Source: Beggiatoa leptomitoformis (GTDB lineage: Bacteria; Pseudomonadota; Gammaproteobacteria; Beggiatoales; Beggiatoaceae). From it: 64,000 nucleotides of DNA. A program made the translations under genes and the position numbers. Numbering within the stretch: position 1 is the first letter of the stretch; every line of letters starts with the position of its first letter. Under the pieces are notes generated by a model. It was not told the origin of the DNA, made no database searches, and saw only the letters and a program-made list of their open reading frames with translations. Positions 7,769 through 17,795 of the stretch are shown here, piece after piece. The stretch is from NCBI RefSeq assembly GCF_001305575.3, contig NZ_CP012373.2, positions 1,364,001 through 1,428,000 on the forward strand, in the 5' to 3' direction.

Positions 7769-8662
7769 TTATTTTGTAGCATACAGAAATATAATAAAAT
7801 CACCGTAATAATGACGAGTTGCAGATTGTGCAATAAAAATATCAACCCCGCTAAAACCAATCGCATAAAGTAAATCAACAAGGTCAGCTCCGAAATCATG
7901 GAAGCATAAAATTCCCTCATTACCAATAAAATTATGGTGATAAGCAGGTTCTAATAAATGCTTGACTTGACCCTCTGTATTATCAATATAAGCTCTTGTT
8001 ACTGTAGATTTTAATCTTGGATTAATCGGCGTTGATAAAAGGGTATGTCCGCCTTGTTTAAGCGTTCTATAAATCTCTGTAAGGGCAAGTTTATAGTCAT
8101 TTACGTGTTCAAGTACATCAAATGATAGAATTAACCCCAAACTATTGTCTGAAAAAGATAATTTGGTTATATCCTCATGAGATACTCTTTTTTCTTGGTA
8201 AGGATAAAGATGACCACCGATTTTATCTTCACCCAAATATTCACTGCCTATTAAGGCTGGAATCTTCTCTTTTAAAGCGAAATACAAGGGTGTAACCGCT
8301 TCTGTGGCATACGCCGATTTTATACCTGTTAAAATAAGCCTATCGACTAAGTCAACCGTTGCACGTGTTCTAGCATTGAAATGGCATTCTTGGCAAATAG
8401 CATCTTCTCGCCAGTTAATAAACATGCCATTTTTTATTGCATGATGAAGTGAATGGGAGAAAATCATTGCGGTCATCTTGTTACAAACACTACACCATCC
8501 ATTAACAGAAGATATATTATTAGCAACGATTTGTTGTTCTAAATCCATCGTCGACAGAAAATTAAACGCCTGAAATGTTTCTACCTTAAAAAAAGAATTT
8601 TCCTTTTTTGTGGAGATTGACTTTTTTAAGAATTTAAATAAGTTTTTCATATTATTTATCAT
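7769..8662 (-). CDS. SAM-dependent methyltransferase with N-terminal zinc-finger-like CxxC pairs
   Basis: The 297-residue protein has an N-terminal region with two CxxC pairs (CSVC and CQEC, about 58 and 90). A class I methyltransferase core follows, with LILSFDVLEHV and LKQGGHTLLSTP typical of the Methyltransf_11 group. The SAM-binding GxGxG loop is poorly conserved (ALIGSEYLGEDK). An ATG four codons further in is an alternative start. It is divergent from sdhE and convergent with feoC, so it is a single-gene unit. Such CxxC-plus-methyltransferase proteins often accompany glycosyltransferases, but none is adjacent here; the substrate is unknown. Confidence 0.75.
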   Translation of the reverse strand: MINNMKNLFKFLKKSISTKKENSFFKVETFQAFNFLSTMDLEQQIVANNISSVNGWCSVCNKMTAMIFSHSLHHAIKNGMFINWREDAICQECHFNARTRATVDLVDRLILTGIKSAYATEAVTPLYFALKEKIPALIGSEYLGEDKIGGHLYPYQEKRVSHEDITKLSFSDNSLGLILSFDVLEHVNDYKLALTEIYRTLKQGGHTLLSTPINPRLKSTVTRAYIDNTEGQVKHLLEPAYHHNFIGNEGILCFHDFGADLVDLLYAIGFSGVDIFIAQSATRHYYGDFIIFLYATK

Positions 8663-8786
8663 TGTATTAGTTTTTTAAAAGCTATCACTTTGCTATAAAA
8701 TTAGCAATATCCTGCTTCAGGATAAGAATAACGGGTTTATATTTGATTTTATTATTGATATTTGCAATTTACAAATAGGATTTTTT

Positions 8787-9026
8787 ATGAGCAATCTCTC
8801 AAAACTCAAATGGCATTGTCGACGTGGGATGAAGGAACTCGACATTGTTTTTACTCGGTATTTAGATAATGCCTATCCTTCAGCTTCTACTGAGGAAAAA
8901 GCCTTATTTGAGGCTATATTAGACTGGCAAGACATGGAAATTTATAATTATTTGTTGGAACGTGCTACACCGACTGACCATCAAGTTGTTAATTTTTTTA
9001 ATAAATTACGCCAATTCAGTATATAA
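8787..9026 (+). CDS. sdhE: SdhE, FAD assembly factor of succinate dehydrogenase
   Basis: The 79-residue protein carries the SdhE (YgfY/Sdh5) signature RGMKELD at 13-19, followed by an all-helical fold with DWQDMEIYNYLL. The RGxxE motif is required for flavinylation of SdhA. It starts with an ATG after AGGAT. The next gene, a MipA-like protein, begins 29 bases later, so they may share a transcript although their functions are unrelated. Confidence 0.93.
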   Translation: MSNLSKLKWHCRRGMKELDIVFTRYLDNAYPSASTEEKALFEAILDWQDMEIYNYLLERATPTDHQVVNFFNKLRQFSI

Positions 9027-9055
9027 CGCGCTGCGTTATTCATAAGGTAAAAAAT

Positions 9056-9823
9056 ATGATACGACACAAAATACTGGGTTTATGCGGATTTTTACTGCTG
9101 CTAAACCCCGTTTATGCTGCCTCACCAACAGGAACAGGCTGGAAAGGCAGTATTGGGCTTGGTGTGTTGTGGAAAGCAGAACCCTATAAAGAAACGGATG
9201 ATACTGTTTTACCTATTCCCTTGATAAATTTAAAGTACGAGCGTTTTTATATTCAGGGTTTAACAACGGGTTATAAGCTAATCGATGATTTACAGGGGAG
9301 TGTCGACTTGATTGCCAAACCACGGTTAGAAGGCTATGACGCAGGTGATAGTGATTATCTAGCGGGTATGGAAGACCGTGATAAGTCGTTAGATATGGGG
9401 TTAGCCGTCAATATGCAGTTTGGGCGGATTATTTTAAATACAACGGCTGTGTCTGACGTGTTAGGGAAGAGCAACGGGCAAGAGTTGAGCGCGAAAATTG
9501 GATATAACCTTGTATTTGGCGGTGTAGGACAGTCTGTTTTACGGCTCACGCCTACGGTTGGGGTCATGTGGTTAAGTGCAGATATGGTTGATTATTATTA
9601 TGGTGTTCGTGCAGAAGAAGCGCGTTTAGACCGTCCGTCCTATGTTGGAGAATCTAGCTTTAATTTAACGGCAGGATTAAGCGCGAATTATTTTTTTATG
9701 GCAAATTCGGGAATTACGGCGGGCATTAATTACGAGTTATTGGGCAGTGAGATTGCGGATAGTCCTTTGTTAGAAAAAGATTATACGGTCAGCATTTTTG
9801 CAGGATATGCTTGGCGGTTTTAG
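9056..9823 (+). CDS. MipA/OmpV-family outer membrane protein
   Basis: The 255-residue protein has a signal peptide (about 1-21, cleavage after VYA). The rest is made of alternating beta strands ending in an aromatic residue (YAWRF), as expected for an outer membrane beta barrel. The pattern GLGVLWKAEPYKETDDTVLPIPLINLKYERFYIQG matches MipA/OmpV proteins. Members act as murein-synthesis scaffolds or small porins; which applies here is unknown. Confidence 0.85.
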   Translation: MIRHKILGLCGFLLLLNPVYAASPTGTGWKGSIGLGVLWKAEPYKETDDTVLPIPLINLKYERFYIQGLTTGYKLIDDLQGSVDLIAKPRLEGYDAGDSDYLAGMEDRDKSLDMGLAVNMQFGRIILNTTAVSDVLGKSNGQELSAKIGYNLVFGGVGQSVLRLTPTVGVMWLSADMVDYYYGVRAEEARLDRPSYVGESSFNLTAGLSANYFFMANSGITAGINYELLGSEIADSPLLEKDYTVSIFAGYAWRF

Positions 9824-9856
9824 CCTAATCGCTTGATTATTTTATTAATATATTTT

Positions 9857-10783
9857 TTACCAAGGTTGGTGTGGTGGTGGCAATGAGGTTTTTTCCGCGT
9901 CTAACTGAAACTGTTGTTGTAACAATTTAGCAGGGTTGTCTGTTACGCGATTTAACAAAATATCTGCCAGCATTTCTGCTTCGTTGGCATGATTTGCGGG
10001 GGTTGCAAAAGAAGAGAGTGCTGCTTTTTGCGCGGGATTATTGGTCTCTTCGCCCTGCTCCGCTTGTTGGTTTTTACTGTCATCAATGGGGGGATTGTCT
10101 GGCGGTGTCACGGGTTGGGTTAGCGGTGTCTCTCCACCTTGACGTTGTTTATCACGGTTTACGTCGGGCGGTGTTGCGGATTTTTGTCCTTGTTGTTTGG
10201 CTTCTAGCTCGCCTTGTTGTCCGCCTTGCTTGTCGCCGATGTTATCGCTGCCCCCTTTTGCATTATCCTGTTTTTGTGTGTCTTGGCTTTTTTGTCCTTT
10301 ATCAAGTTCGCCGCCTTTTTTATCGCCTGTTTCTGGTTGCGGTTGTTGACTTTTATCGGCACCGCCATTGTTGGGCTGTTGCGGTTTTTCTAGGCGTTTT
10401 TGGGTGAGGGCGAGATTGTGTTGTGCATCCGTATGGGTTGGGTCTGCACTTAACACTTTTTGATAGGATAGTAGGGCTTTATCGTATTCACCCAGTTGAT
10501 AATAGGTATTGCCTAAATTGTATTCTGCATCGATTAAACGGGTCGGGGTTTCTACCGTTGCAAAGGCTTTAACGGCTTGTTCAAAATTCCCCGCCCGATA
10601 TAAGGCAATGCCTTGATTATAAGGGTCAGTAAACAGCGAAGCGGCAACCGCATAATGACCTTGCGCAAACGCATCCAAGGCTTGTTGGTCGGCATTGTGA
10701 AAATGCAGTTGCCAAGCCGAGGCGGTTTGTGCAAAACCCACGGCAGATATGACGCAAATAAGGCGTATTTGCTTTTTTAACAT
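9857..10783 (-). CDS. Periplasmic TPR protein with low-complexity linker (BatC-like)
   Basis: The 308-residue protein has a signal peptide (1-23, TASA). About three TPR units follow (30-140), with AEYNLGNTYYQLGEYDKALLSYQKVLSADPTHTDAQHNLAL. About 140-260 is a Gln/Lys/Gly/Asp-rich linker and the C-terminus is a short conserved region. BatC/BatE proteins have this plan, but no BatA or BatB gene is adjacent. It lies 20 bases downstream of the large kinase gene on the same strand, so the two are probably co-transcribed. Confidence 0.75.
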   Translation of the reverse strand: MLKKQIRLICVISAVGFAQTASAWQLHFHNADQQALDAFAQGHYAVAASLFTDPYNQGIALYRAGNFEQAVKAFATVETPTRLIDAEYNLGNTYYQLGEYDKALLSYQKVLSADPTHTDAQHNLALTQKRLEKPQQPNNGGADKSQQPQPETGDKKGGELDKGQKSQDTQKQDNAKGGSDNIGDKQGGQQGELEAKQQGQKSATPPDVNRDKQRQGGETPLTQPVTPPDNPPIDDSKNQQAEQGEETNNPAQKAALSSFATPANHANEAEMLADILLNRVTDNPAKLLQQQFQLDAEKTSLPPPHQPW

Positions 10784-10803
10784 TATGTTTTAGCCGATTA
10801 ATC

Positions 10804-13800
10804 TTAACGTTGTTTTAATACCAGCAGGGTGATGTCATCGGCAATATTTTGTTTGCCAATGTGTTGTCGTACATCAGCAATGACAGCTTGTTGTATCTCG
10901 GCAGCACTTTGATGCCAATAACGGCTGACAATTGTGCATAGGCGTTGAATGTCATAGTTGGTCTTTGTTACATTGCGGGCTTCGGTAATCCCATCCGTAT
11001 ATAATACGATGCCGTCCCCTGATTCTAGTTGAATTTCTCGTTGTGCAATCCAAGGGGAAATATCTGCCTCCATGCCCACCATAAATCCTAAGCCTAGCGT
11101 ATCAATGCGTTCAATATGCCCATTTTTCCGCACCAGTAGCACTTCTTCATGTTGTCCTGTCAGTTGCAATTTGCCGTCGTGGTAATCTAACAGTGACAAA
11201 GTAAGATTTTTGTCGGTTTGCATCCGTTGGGCATTTTGGTAAATCGTTTGATTGACAATATTTAGGAATTCTTTTGGATTATTGATACCCGCTAGCAATA
11301 ATGCCCGCACGGTGGTTTGTACCATGAGCATTAACACGCCGCTTTCTAGCCCGTGTCCTGTGACATCGCCAATCCCGATTTTTACTCGTCCGTCATGGTT
11401 GAGTATTTCGTAGTAATCACCACCAACTTCTACAGCAGGTTCCATAAAGCAGGCAATATCTAGTGCTTCAATCTGTCGTAGTTCTTCTTCGCGGGGTAAA
11501 ACCATTTGTTGTAGTTGGCGCGCAACGCTTAATTCAGCACCCATGCGTAAATTTTCAGCTTTTAGTTGTTCATTTAAGGCGGTGATTTGTTGGTTGGCCG
11601 CTGCTAGCTGTGCCGTCCGGATTTCAACTTTTTGTTCTAAAGTGCGGTATAGCAGTGCATTTTCTAGTGAAATAGCGGCTTGCGAAGAAAGCATTTCTAA
11701 GAGTTTTAAACGGGCTGGGGTAAACGCGCCTTCTGTTACATTGTTTTCTAAGTATAAAATCCCCATCATTTTTCCCTGATGAATAATGGGGTTACATAAA
11801 ACAGATTTGAGTTGTTGTTGTTGAACGTAGCTGTTTTGTACATACATGCCTTCTTGGCGTGCGTTGGCTAGAACAACGGCTTCGCGCGTCCGCATGACGT
11901 AGTTGATAATCGCGGTAGGTGTGCGTCCTTCTATGGGTAACGATTGTAAAACGGTTACTTCTTCACTTTTAAACGCGCCTTCTGCCTCAATTAACCATTG
12001 TCCATCTTGTTTTAAAATCAGCAGTCCGCGCTCTGCACCCGCATTTTCAATGACAATGTGCATCATTTTTTCTAGTAATTGGCTGAGTACCATTTCACCA
12101 GACAGGGCTTGCGTGGCTTTCATAACGCTTTCTAGGTCTAACCAATTTGATGTACGGATGCGTGTTCGCGTACTCATCATCACGGTAGCCGTGCTGGTTA
12201 AGCTGTCAATAGTTGGAATGACAGGTGCTGTTTTAGCAGTAAGCCATTGTGGATATTTGGCTTCTAGCTGGCTGACTTTGGCTAATGCACCCCATTGTTG
12301 ATAGTGGTATCGTGCTTCTTGTAAATAGGTTTGGGCGAATTTATCCATGCCTTGCATGAGGTAGAAACGTGCAGCAAGTTCGTAGGCAAGGGCTTGTTCT
12401 TGAATATAATCATTTTCTCGCGCGTTTTGAATCGCATTTTCATAATCTTGCATTGCTTTCCAACGGTTACCCAATACCCGTGCTAACTCAGCCTCTACTA
12501 ACAAAAATTTGTGTAGATGGTTCATGGGTGCGTGGTCTGCGAAATGTTTTAGTTGTTGTTGATTCGCTATTACTTTATTGAGAAGAACTGTTTGGTGTTT
12601 TGCATCACGGAGTGTGTACACTTGTAGGCAAGTGAGTGATTCATAGAAATTTGCTACGGGAACAGACACCATGGCGAACATGCCGCCTTTATGCTGTTCT
12701 GCAAGTGTTGCATTTTCTAGGGCTTTCTCGTAGTCATCAAATAGATAGCAGAGTATTAGTGTATTAACATAGAAAGCTGCTAATGCGGATTGATTATTTG
12801 TGTTTTGCAGGAGGGGCAACATCTGTGATTGATTGAATGCTTGTCCATCCAAGTATTGTGGCAAAGATTCTGCCTGCCCTAACAGGTTAAATACGGCTTG
12901 TCGAAACGAACTTTGCCAACGAATCCCTGTTTCTGCTCGTATGCGTTGCATACCATCATTGTAACAGGTCATTTGTCGCGCTAATTCTTGCAGTTCTGTG
13001 CCTGCAAAATAAGCGTTGCAGGAGTAGAAAAAGGCGTTATATCCTGCGTATTCTAAATCCCCTGTTTCTAAACCACTTTGATAGCCGATTTCTAGATTAG
13101 GCAGTGTGTCTTTTAGTGCTTGCTTAAAATGCCAAACATGACCATTAACCACTTCAAGGGTTTTGGATTTAAATTTGGTATCCCCTGATTTTTCTAGCAG
13201 TTTGGTCGCTAGTTGTCCAAAACGATAACCTGTGTCTAAATCGTTAGTAACCCCACAAAGTAACAGCGCGTAACACGCATACACATAGGCGGATTCGCTG
13301 GTGTTACCATGCGTAATGGATAAATCAACCTGACGCAAGATAAGCAATAAGAATAATTTGGGTCTGCCAATGTAGGCAGCCGCTGTAGATTTTGCGACAA
13401 CACGCATGATAGCTAATTTGGTTTTATCTAGCATTTCGGGCAAATTGACCAAGTCCTCAATCGTTGTTGTCGTATAACGAGCCTGCAATTCTCTTAATGC
13501 GGTTTGAAATGCCTCATCGTCTGGATAACTAGGAAGTGCCAAACCTAAACGGTTTAAAATTTCTAGTGCCGTATCTAGGGTTTCTTGTAGTTTCCCTTCG
13601 GACATATAGCCATGAATTTTGCTTTCATACGCACTTGCCATGTCCACAGGTGTTTTAGCATGTTTAGTGATAAGCGTAAATAATACATCTAGTTGTTTAA
13701 AATCGCCTATTAAACTGGCCATTTCTGCGGCTAATGAATGGAGTTCTAACGTGAAGTTATAGTGCGTCTTCCATGTGTCTTGCTCTAATAATTGCAATCC

Positions 13801-16068
13801 AAAGACACAATATTTTAATGCGGCATCAAACGCGGCAGACATCTTTGCCCGTTTACCTGCTAACAAATTTAATTGCGCTATTTTAGATTTATCTTTCTCT
13901 GTAAGCAGATGTAACCCGATATTAAGATGGTCAACTACTTCAAATAGACGATTTTCTGTTGCGGTTGAATCTTGCAATAACAATTGCCCAATAGTCCAAT
14001 GTAAGGCAGGTTTTTCTGCCTCTGGAATCAGTGCGTAAATAGATTGTTGTACACGGTCATGAATAAATTTATAGGTATTGCCAACGGTTATAATCATACC
14101 TTCTGTTAAGGCTTGCCACAGTTGGATTTGTACTTCTGAAATAGACTTTTTAGCAATTTTAGCCAATGTCACCAGCTCAAAGGTATTACCTAAACAGGCG
14201 GCTAGTTTCAAAATATGTTGGGTTGTTGGCTGTAATTGCTTAACTTTATTCCCCATTAATTCTACTACGTTATCGGTGATATTCCGTGCTTGAATTTGCG
14301 TTAAATCCCATACCCAAGCCCGTTTTTGACAATCAAATTGTAATAGACTTTCTGTATATAACGTTTTGATAAACTCGCCTAAAAAGAAAGGGTTTCCGCC
14401 CGTTTTTTCCAACAGTAATTCAGCCAATCCCTGCAATTTAGCCAATGTGGACAACTCTTTTTTCAGATTTAGCGTATCTGCAAGAAACTGTACGATATGT
14501 GGTAAACCCAATGGGGTAAGCGTTACCGTTTGTATGGTCACTGACGTTTTTTGTAATTCGTTTAAAGTGGTCAGCAAGGGATGTGTTGCATTAACTTCAT
14601 TATCTCGATAAGCCCCGATTAAAAATAAATAGGGAATATCGCTCATCATCAAGCTCATTAACTTAAGGCTTGCAGAATCAGCCCACTGTAAATCATCTAG
14701 GAATATAACGAGGGGATGCTCTACTTGACAGCAAGCACGAATAAAATTTTGAAAAACAAAATTAAATCTATTCTGTGCCTCTGTAGGTGGCAACGGCGAC
14801 ACAGGGGGGAGTTTTCCTAACAATAGTTCTATTTCAGGAATCACATCACTGATAACTTGTCCATTACAACCAACAGCGGCTAATAAGCGTTGTTGCCAAC
14901 ATTCTAGTGGCACGCTAGACTCAGTTAGTAGTTGTTGAATAAGTTGTCTAAAAGACTGAATTAACGCGGAATAAGGAATATTACGTTGTAGCTGGTCAAA
15001 TTTACCTGCACAAAAATAACCCCGTTTTGCCGTGATGGGTTTATAGATTTCCTGTACTAGCGCGGTTTTACCAATCCCTGAATAACCCGCAATCAGCAAC
15101 AACTCGGCCGTTCCCTGACTTACGCGCTCAAAAGCCTGCCACAGCGTATGAATTTCTGCTTCACGTCCATAGAGTTTTTGCGGTAAATGAAAACTGCCTG
15201 AAATATCTTGTTGCGCTAATCCAAAAGAAAAATGGGTTAAATGCTCAATGTGGGCTAAACAAACTTGTAAATCATGCTTCACACCAAAAGCAGATTGATA
15301 GCGGTCTTCTGCATTTTTTGCCATTAACTTTATGATAATATCAGATAAAATGGGTGGAACATCTGCATTTATCTGACAAACAGGTTCAGGACGTTTAGCA
15401 ATATGTCCATGAATCACTTCTAATAAATCCGTTGAAGTAAAAGGCAATTGTCCTGTTAATAATTCATAAAAGGTAATCCCTAGAGAATACAAATCTGTCC
15501 GATAATCTAGTACACGATTCATTCGCCCTGTCTGTTCAGGAGACAAATAAGCCAATGTCCCTTCTAGCTGCTCGGGGCTTTTAAGGGTTGGGTTTTCGCG
15601 TGGCAGACGGCTGGCAATTCCAAAATCTATAATTTTTAACTGATTAGTTTCTGGATTCCAAACGATATTCGCAGGATTAATATCTTTATGAATAATGTGG
15701 TCGGCATACAAATGGTCTAGGCTATCTGCAATTTGAATTGCCAGCGGTAAGAATTCTTGCACGGTTAAACGGCGTTTTACAATGAGGTGTTTTAACGACT
15801 CTCCACCAAAATCTTCTAACACAATCACCAATGTATTCTGGAGTTTTTCCAAGCTATAGGCTTTAACCACACCATCAACTTGATCAAGACAGCGTGTTAT
15901 TTCATATTCTTGCCGATAGCGCATCAATTCTTCAGGTGAAGGGTAATCTTCTTTTAACACCTTGAGGATAACCTTCAAATTATCCTTGTTTCTTGCACCA
16001 CGATAAATAACAGAGTTAGCACTTTCATAGATTTGTGTTTGTACTTGATAATTCGGTAAATTCAACAT
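10804..16068 (-). CDS. Giant sensor: Ser/Thr kinase, AAA ATPase, helical repeats, GAF, coiled coil, PP2C-type phosphatase
   Basis: The 1754-residue protein starts with a Ser/Thr kinase (about 1-270): Lys36, the catalytic loop HKDINPAN (127-134, HKD in place of HRD) and DFG at 148-150. An AAA ATPase follows with P-loop GYSGIGKT (328-335) and a DDLQWAD Walker B. A long TPR-like helical middle runs to about 1290. A GAF domain (about 1310-1465), a coiled coil (about 1470-1505) and a SpoIIE/PP2C phosphatase (about 1530-1754, GDYYEIL, GDVTGHGLESG, DGITEA) complete it. It therefore joins a kinase and a phosphatase in one chain and probably responds to a GAF-bound signal. Such giants are common in Thiotrichales and cyanobacteria. 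Partners are unknown; the downstream TPR protein is a candidate. Confidence 0.93.
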   Translation of the reverse strand: MLNLPNYQVQTQIYESANSVIYRGARNKDNLKVILKVLKEDYPSPEELMRYRQEYEITRCLDQVDGVVKAYSLEKLQNTLVIVLEDFGGESLKHLIVKRRLTVQEFLPLAIQIADSLDHLYADHIIHKDINPANIVWNPETNQLKIIDFGIASRLPRENPTLKSPEQLEGTLAYLSPEQTGRMNRVLDYRTDLYSLGITFYELLTGQLPFTSTDLLEVIHGHIAKRPEPVCQINADVPPILSDIIIKLMAKNAEDRYQSAFGVKHDLQVCLAHIEHLTHFSFGLAQQDISGSFHLPQKLYGREAEIHTLWQAFERVSQGTAELLLIAGYSGIGKTALVQEIYKPITAKRGYFCAGKFDQLQRNIPYSALIQSFRQLIQQLLTESSVPLECWQQRLLAAVGCNGQVISDVIPEIELLLGKLPPVSPLPPTEAQNRFNFVFQNFIRACCQVEHPLVIFLDDLQWADSASLKLMSLMMSDIPYLFLIGAYRDNEVNATHPLLTTLNELQKTSVTIQTVTLTPLGLPHIVQFLADTLNLKKELSTLAKLQGLAELLLEKTGGNPFFLGEFIKTLYTESLLQFDCQKRAWVWDLTQIQARNITDNVVELMGNKVKQLQPTTQHILKLAACLGNTFELVTLAKIAKKSISEVQIQLWQALTEGMIITVGNTYKFIHDRVQQSIYALIPEAEKPALHWTIGQLLLQDSTATENRLFEVVDHLNIGLHLLTEKDKSKIAQLNLLAGKRAKMSAAFDAALKYCVFGLQLLEQDTWKTHYNFTLELHSLAAEMASLIGDFKQLDVLFTLITKHAKTPVDMASAYESKIHGYMSEGKLQETLDTALEILNRLGLALPSYPDDEAFQTALRELQARYTTTTIEDLVNLPEMLDKTKLAIMRVVAKSTAAAYIGRPKLFLLLILRQVDLSITHGNTSESAYVYACYALLLCGVTNDLDTGYRFGQLATKLLEKSGDTKFKSKTLEVVNGHVWHFKQALKDTLPNLEIGYQSGLETGDLEYAGYNAFFYSCNAYFAGTELQELARQMTCYNDGMQRIRAETGIRWQSSFRQAVFNLLGQAESLPQYLDGQAFNQSQMLPLLQNTNNQSALAAFYVNTLILCYLFDDYEKALENATLAEQHKGGMFAMVSVPVANFYESLTCLQVYTLRDAKHQTVLLNKVIANQQQLKHFADHAPMNHLHKFLLVEAELARVLGNRWKAMQDYENAIQNARENDYIQEQALAYELAARFYLMQGMDKFAQTYLQEARYHYQQWGALAKVSQLEAKYPQWLTAKTAPVIPTIDSLTSTATVMMSTRTRIRTSNWLDLESVMKATQALSGEMVLSQLLEKMMHIVIENAGAERGLLILKQDGQWLIEAEGAFKSEEVTVLQSLPIEGRTPTAIINYVMRTREAVVLANARQEGMYVQNSYVQQQQLKSVLCNPIIHQGKMMGILYLENNVTEGAFTPARLKLLEMLSSQAAISLENALLYRTLEQKVEIRTAQLAAANQQITALNEQLKAENLRMGAELSVARQLQQMVLPREEELRQIEALDIACFMEPAVEVGGDYYEILNHDGRVKIGIGDVTGHGLESGVLMLMVQTTVRALLLAGINNPKEFLNIVNQTIYQNAQRMQTDKNLTLSLLDYHDGKLQLTGQHEEVLLVRKNGHIERIDTLGLGFMVGMEADISPWIAQREIQLESGDGIVLYTDGITEARNVTKTNYDIQRLCTIVSRYWHQSAAEIQQAVIADVRQHIGKQNIADDITLLVLKQR

Positions 16069-16648
16069 GGGGTCAAACTCCTTTGATGTTGTTATTAGTA
16101 TTCGAGATTCAGGAGAAATATCTTTACTAAATAAGATAATGAAAAGCCAAAATTATTTTTCCCACATTATTTTAGTGTTAATTGTTTTTTATAGGGAATA
16201 TACGTGTTTTATGCAAACGATAAGCCATTATTATTAGTCGTGCAAAGCATTATCAATATCGAATCAACAGTTATAAGTATAACCTTACAATAGCTTTAAA
16301 TGTGTTAGAGCGGGCAATTTATACGTTTAATACTGATTAGACAGCTTTAGATTATTTGCACTTAATTTTAGCTGGTTATAATTTTGGACATATTGATTCA
16401 ATTTGTGTTTTAGCACAAAAATTCAATAGTTATTTATAATTAAAGCATCGTACTAAATAAATCGAGATTAATAAAACATCTTGTGTGAACGGCTACACAA
16501 AATCATCACATAGATAACTTTGATTTAAAAAGATTTAATTAAAAAACAATTTATCCTGACTTATTTTGATACATTCTAAAACAGAACTTTATATGATAAA
16601 TCTCATATCAAAACTTAAAATATAATTTATTCTCTTATTTCTTAAAAA
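16069..16648. other. Long AT-rich divergent promoter region
   Basis: The 580 bases between the leftward giant kinase gene and rightward nagZ show no convincing ORF on either strand, no tRNA-like pattern and no strong hairpin. The sequence is strongly AT-rich. It presumably holds both promoters and could hide a small RNA, but nothing visible supports one. Confidence 0.4.
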
Positions 16649-16660
16649 TTGGAATCTACT

Positions 16661-17722
16661 ATGGCACTTGGGCATTTAATGATAGACCTAGAAGGTCTGT
16701 ATTTAACGATAGAAGAACGTGAGTTATTAAAACATCCTCTCGTTGGTGGCGTTATTTTATTCAGCCGTAATTATGAATCTCCTGAACAAGTTGCTGCATT
16801 AACAGCCGACATTCATGCACTGCGAACGCCGCCTTTATTAATTGCGGTTGATCATGAAGGTGGACGGGTGCAACGTTTTCGCCAAGGTTTTACCCGTTTA
16901 CCTGCCAGTGCGCGACTGGGTCAGCTTTACGACCAACAACCCCGTTTAGCGATACATTATGCTGAACAAGTGGGTTGGTTAATGGCGATAGAATTACGAG
17001 CTGTTGGTGTCGATTTTAGTTTTGCACCCGTCATCGATTTAGGGAAAGGAATTAGCAGTGTTATTGGGGATAGGGCATTACACCAAAACCCTGATGTTAT
17101 AACACATTTAGCGCAAGCATTATTATTAGGAATGCGCCAAGCTGGCATGGCAGCCGTAGGCAAACATTTTCCCGGTCATGGTTCTGTCGTTGCAGATTCG
17201 CATCATGCGGTTCCTGTTGATGAGCGCGATTTTACCGATATTCAATTTACCGACCTTGTACCTTTTGCCCGTCTGATTAAAAATGACCTCGCTGCTATCA
17301 TGCCTGCACATGTGATTTACCCTAAAGTGGATAGTATTCCTGCGGGATTTTCTGCACGTTGGTTACAAAATATTTTACGCACGCAACTAGGATTTCAAGG
17401 CGTTATTTTTAGTGATGATATCAGTATGGCAGGGGCTGCGGTGATGGGGGATGTGACGGCGCGCGCACAGCAAGCCTTACACGCGGGTTGCGATATGGTA
17501 TTAATTTGTCAAGACAGAGAGGCAGCTATACAGGTGATTGATCATTTAGGCACATATCATTCACCTGTTTCACAAGCCCGTTTGATTCGAATGCACGGAC
17601 AAAAAGCCTTGCAATGGCAACAATTAGCTCAGCAACCCCAGTGGATAAAGGCTCAAGAAATTTGTATCGCACTAGAAAAACAACCTGAAATCGATTTAGA
17701 CAATGGGGAACAATTGGCATAA
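16661..17722 (+). CDS. nagZ: NagZ, beta-N-acetylhexosaminidase (peptidoglycan recycling)
   Basis: The 353-residue GH3 enzyme begins MALGHLMIDLEG, the usual NagZ N-terminus, so ATG 16661 is preferred over an in-frame TTG at 16649. It shows DHEGGRVQRF (about 64), KHFPGHG (about 167) with the catalytic His region that follows (DSHHAVP), and FSDDISMAGA carrying the nucleophilic Asp. It removes GlcNAc from anhydro-muropeptides in the cytoplasm. It is a monocistronic unit convergent with the repeat-protein gene. Confidence 0.96.
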   Translation: MALGHLMIDLEGLYLTIEERELLKHPLVGGVILFSRNYESPEQVAALTADIHALRTPPLLIAVDHEGGRVQRFRQGFTRLPASARLGQLYDQQPRLAIHYAEQVGWLMAIELRAVGVDFSFAPVIDLGKGISSVIGDRALHQNPDVITHLAQALLLGMRQAGMAAVGKHFPGHGSVVADSHHAVPVDERDFTDIQFTDLVPFARLIKNDLAAIMPAHVIYPKVDSIPAGFSARWLQNILRTQLGFQGVIFSDDISMAGAAVMGDVTARAQQALHAGCDMVLICQDREAAIQVIDHLGTYHSPVSQARLIRMHGQKALQWQQLAQQPQWIKAQEICIALEKQPEIDLDNGEQLA

Positions 17723-17730
17723 TAAAAAAA

Positions 17731-17748
17731 GGGCGATAATAATCGCCC
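17731..17748 (-). terminator. Rho-independent terminator for the leftward repeat-protein gene
   Basis: GGGCGAT, loop AATA, ATCGCCC forms a perfect 7-bp stem. Read leftward it is followed by seven T residues (17724-17730), so it terminates transcription of the gene ending at 17796. It may also serve nagZ. Confidence 0.8.
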
Positions 17749-17795
17749 CTCTCAAACATTATAAAAACGCAGTGATGTTTGCGTCTTTACAACTA

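Noticed and set aside
9994-10407. Rightward frame opposite the TPR protein
   Set aside because: It is antisense to a low-complexity Gln/Lys-rich linker and its composition is not protein-like.
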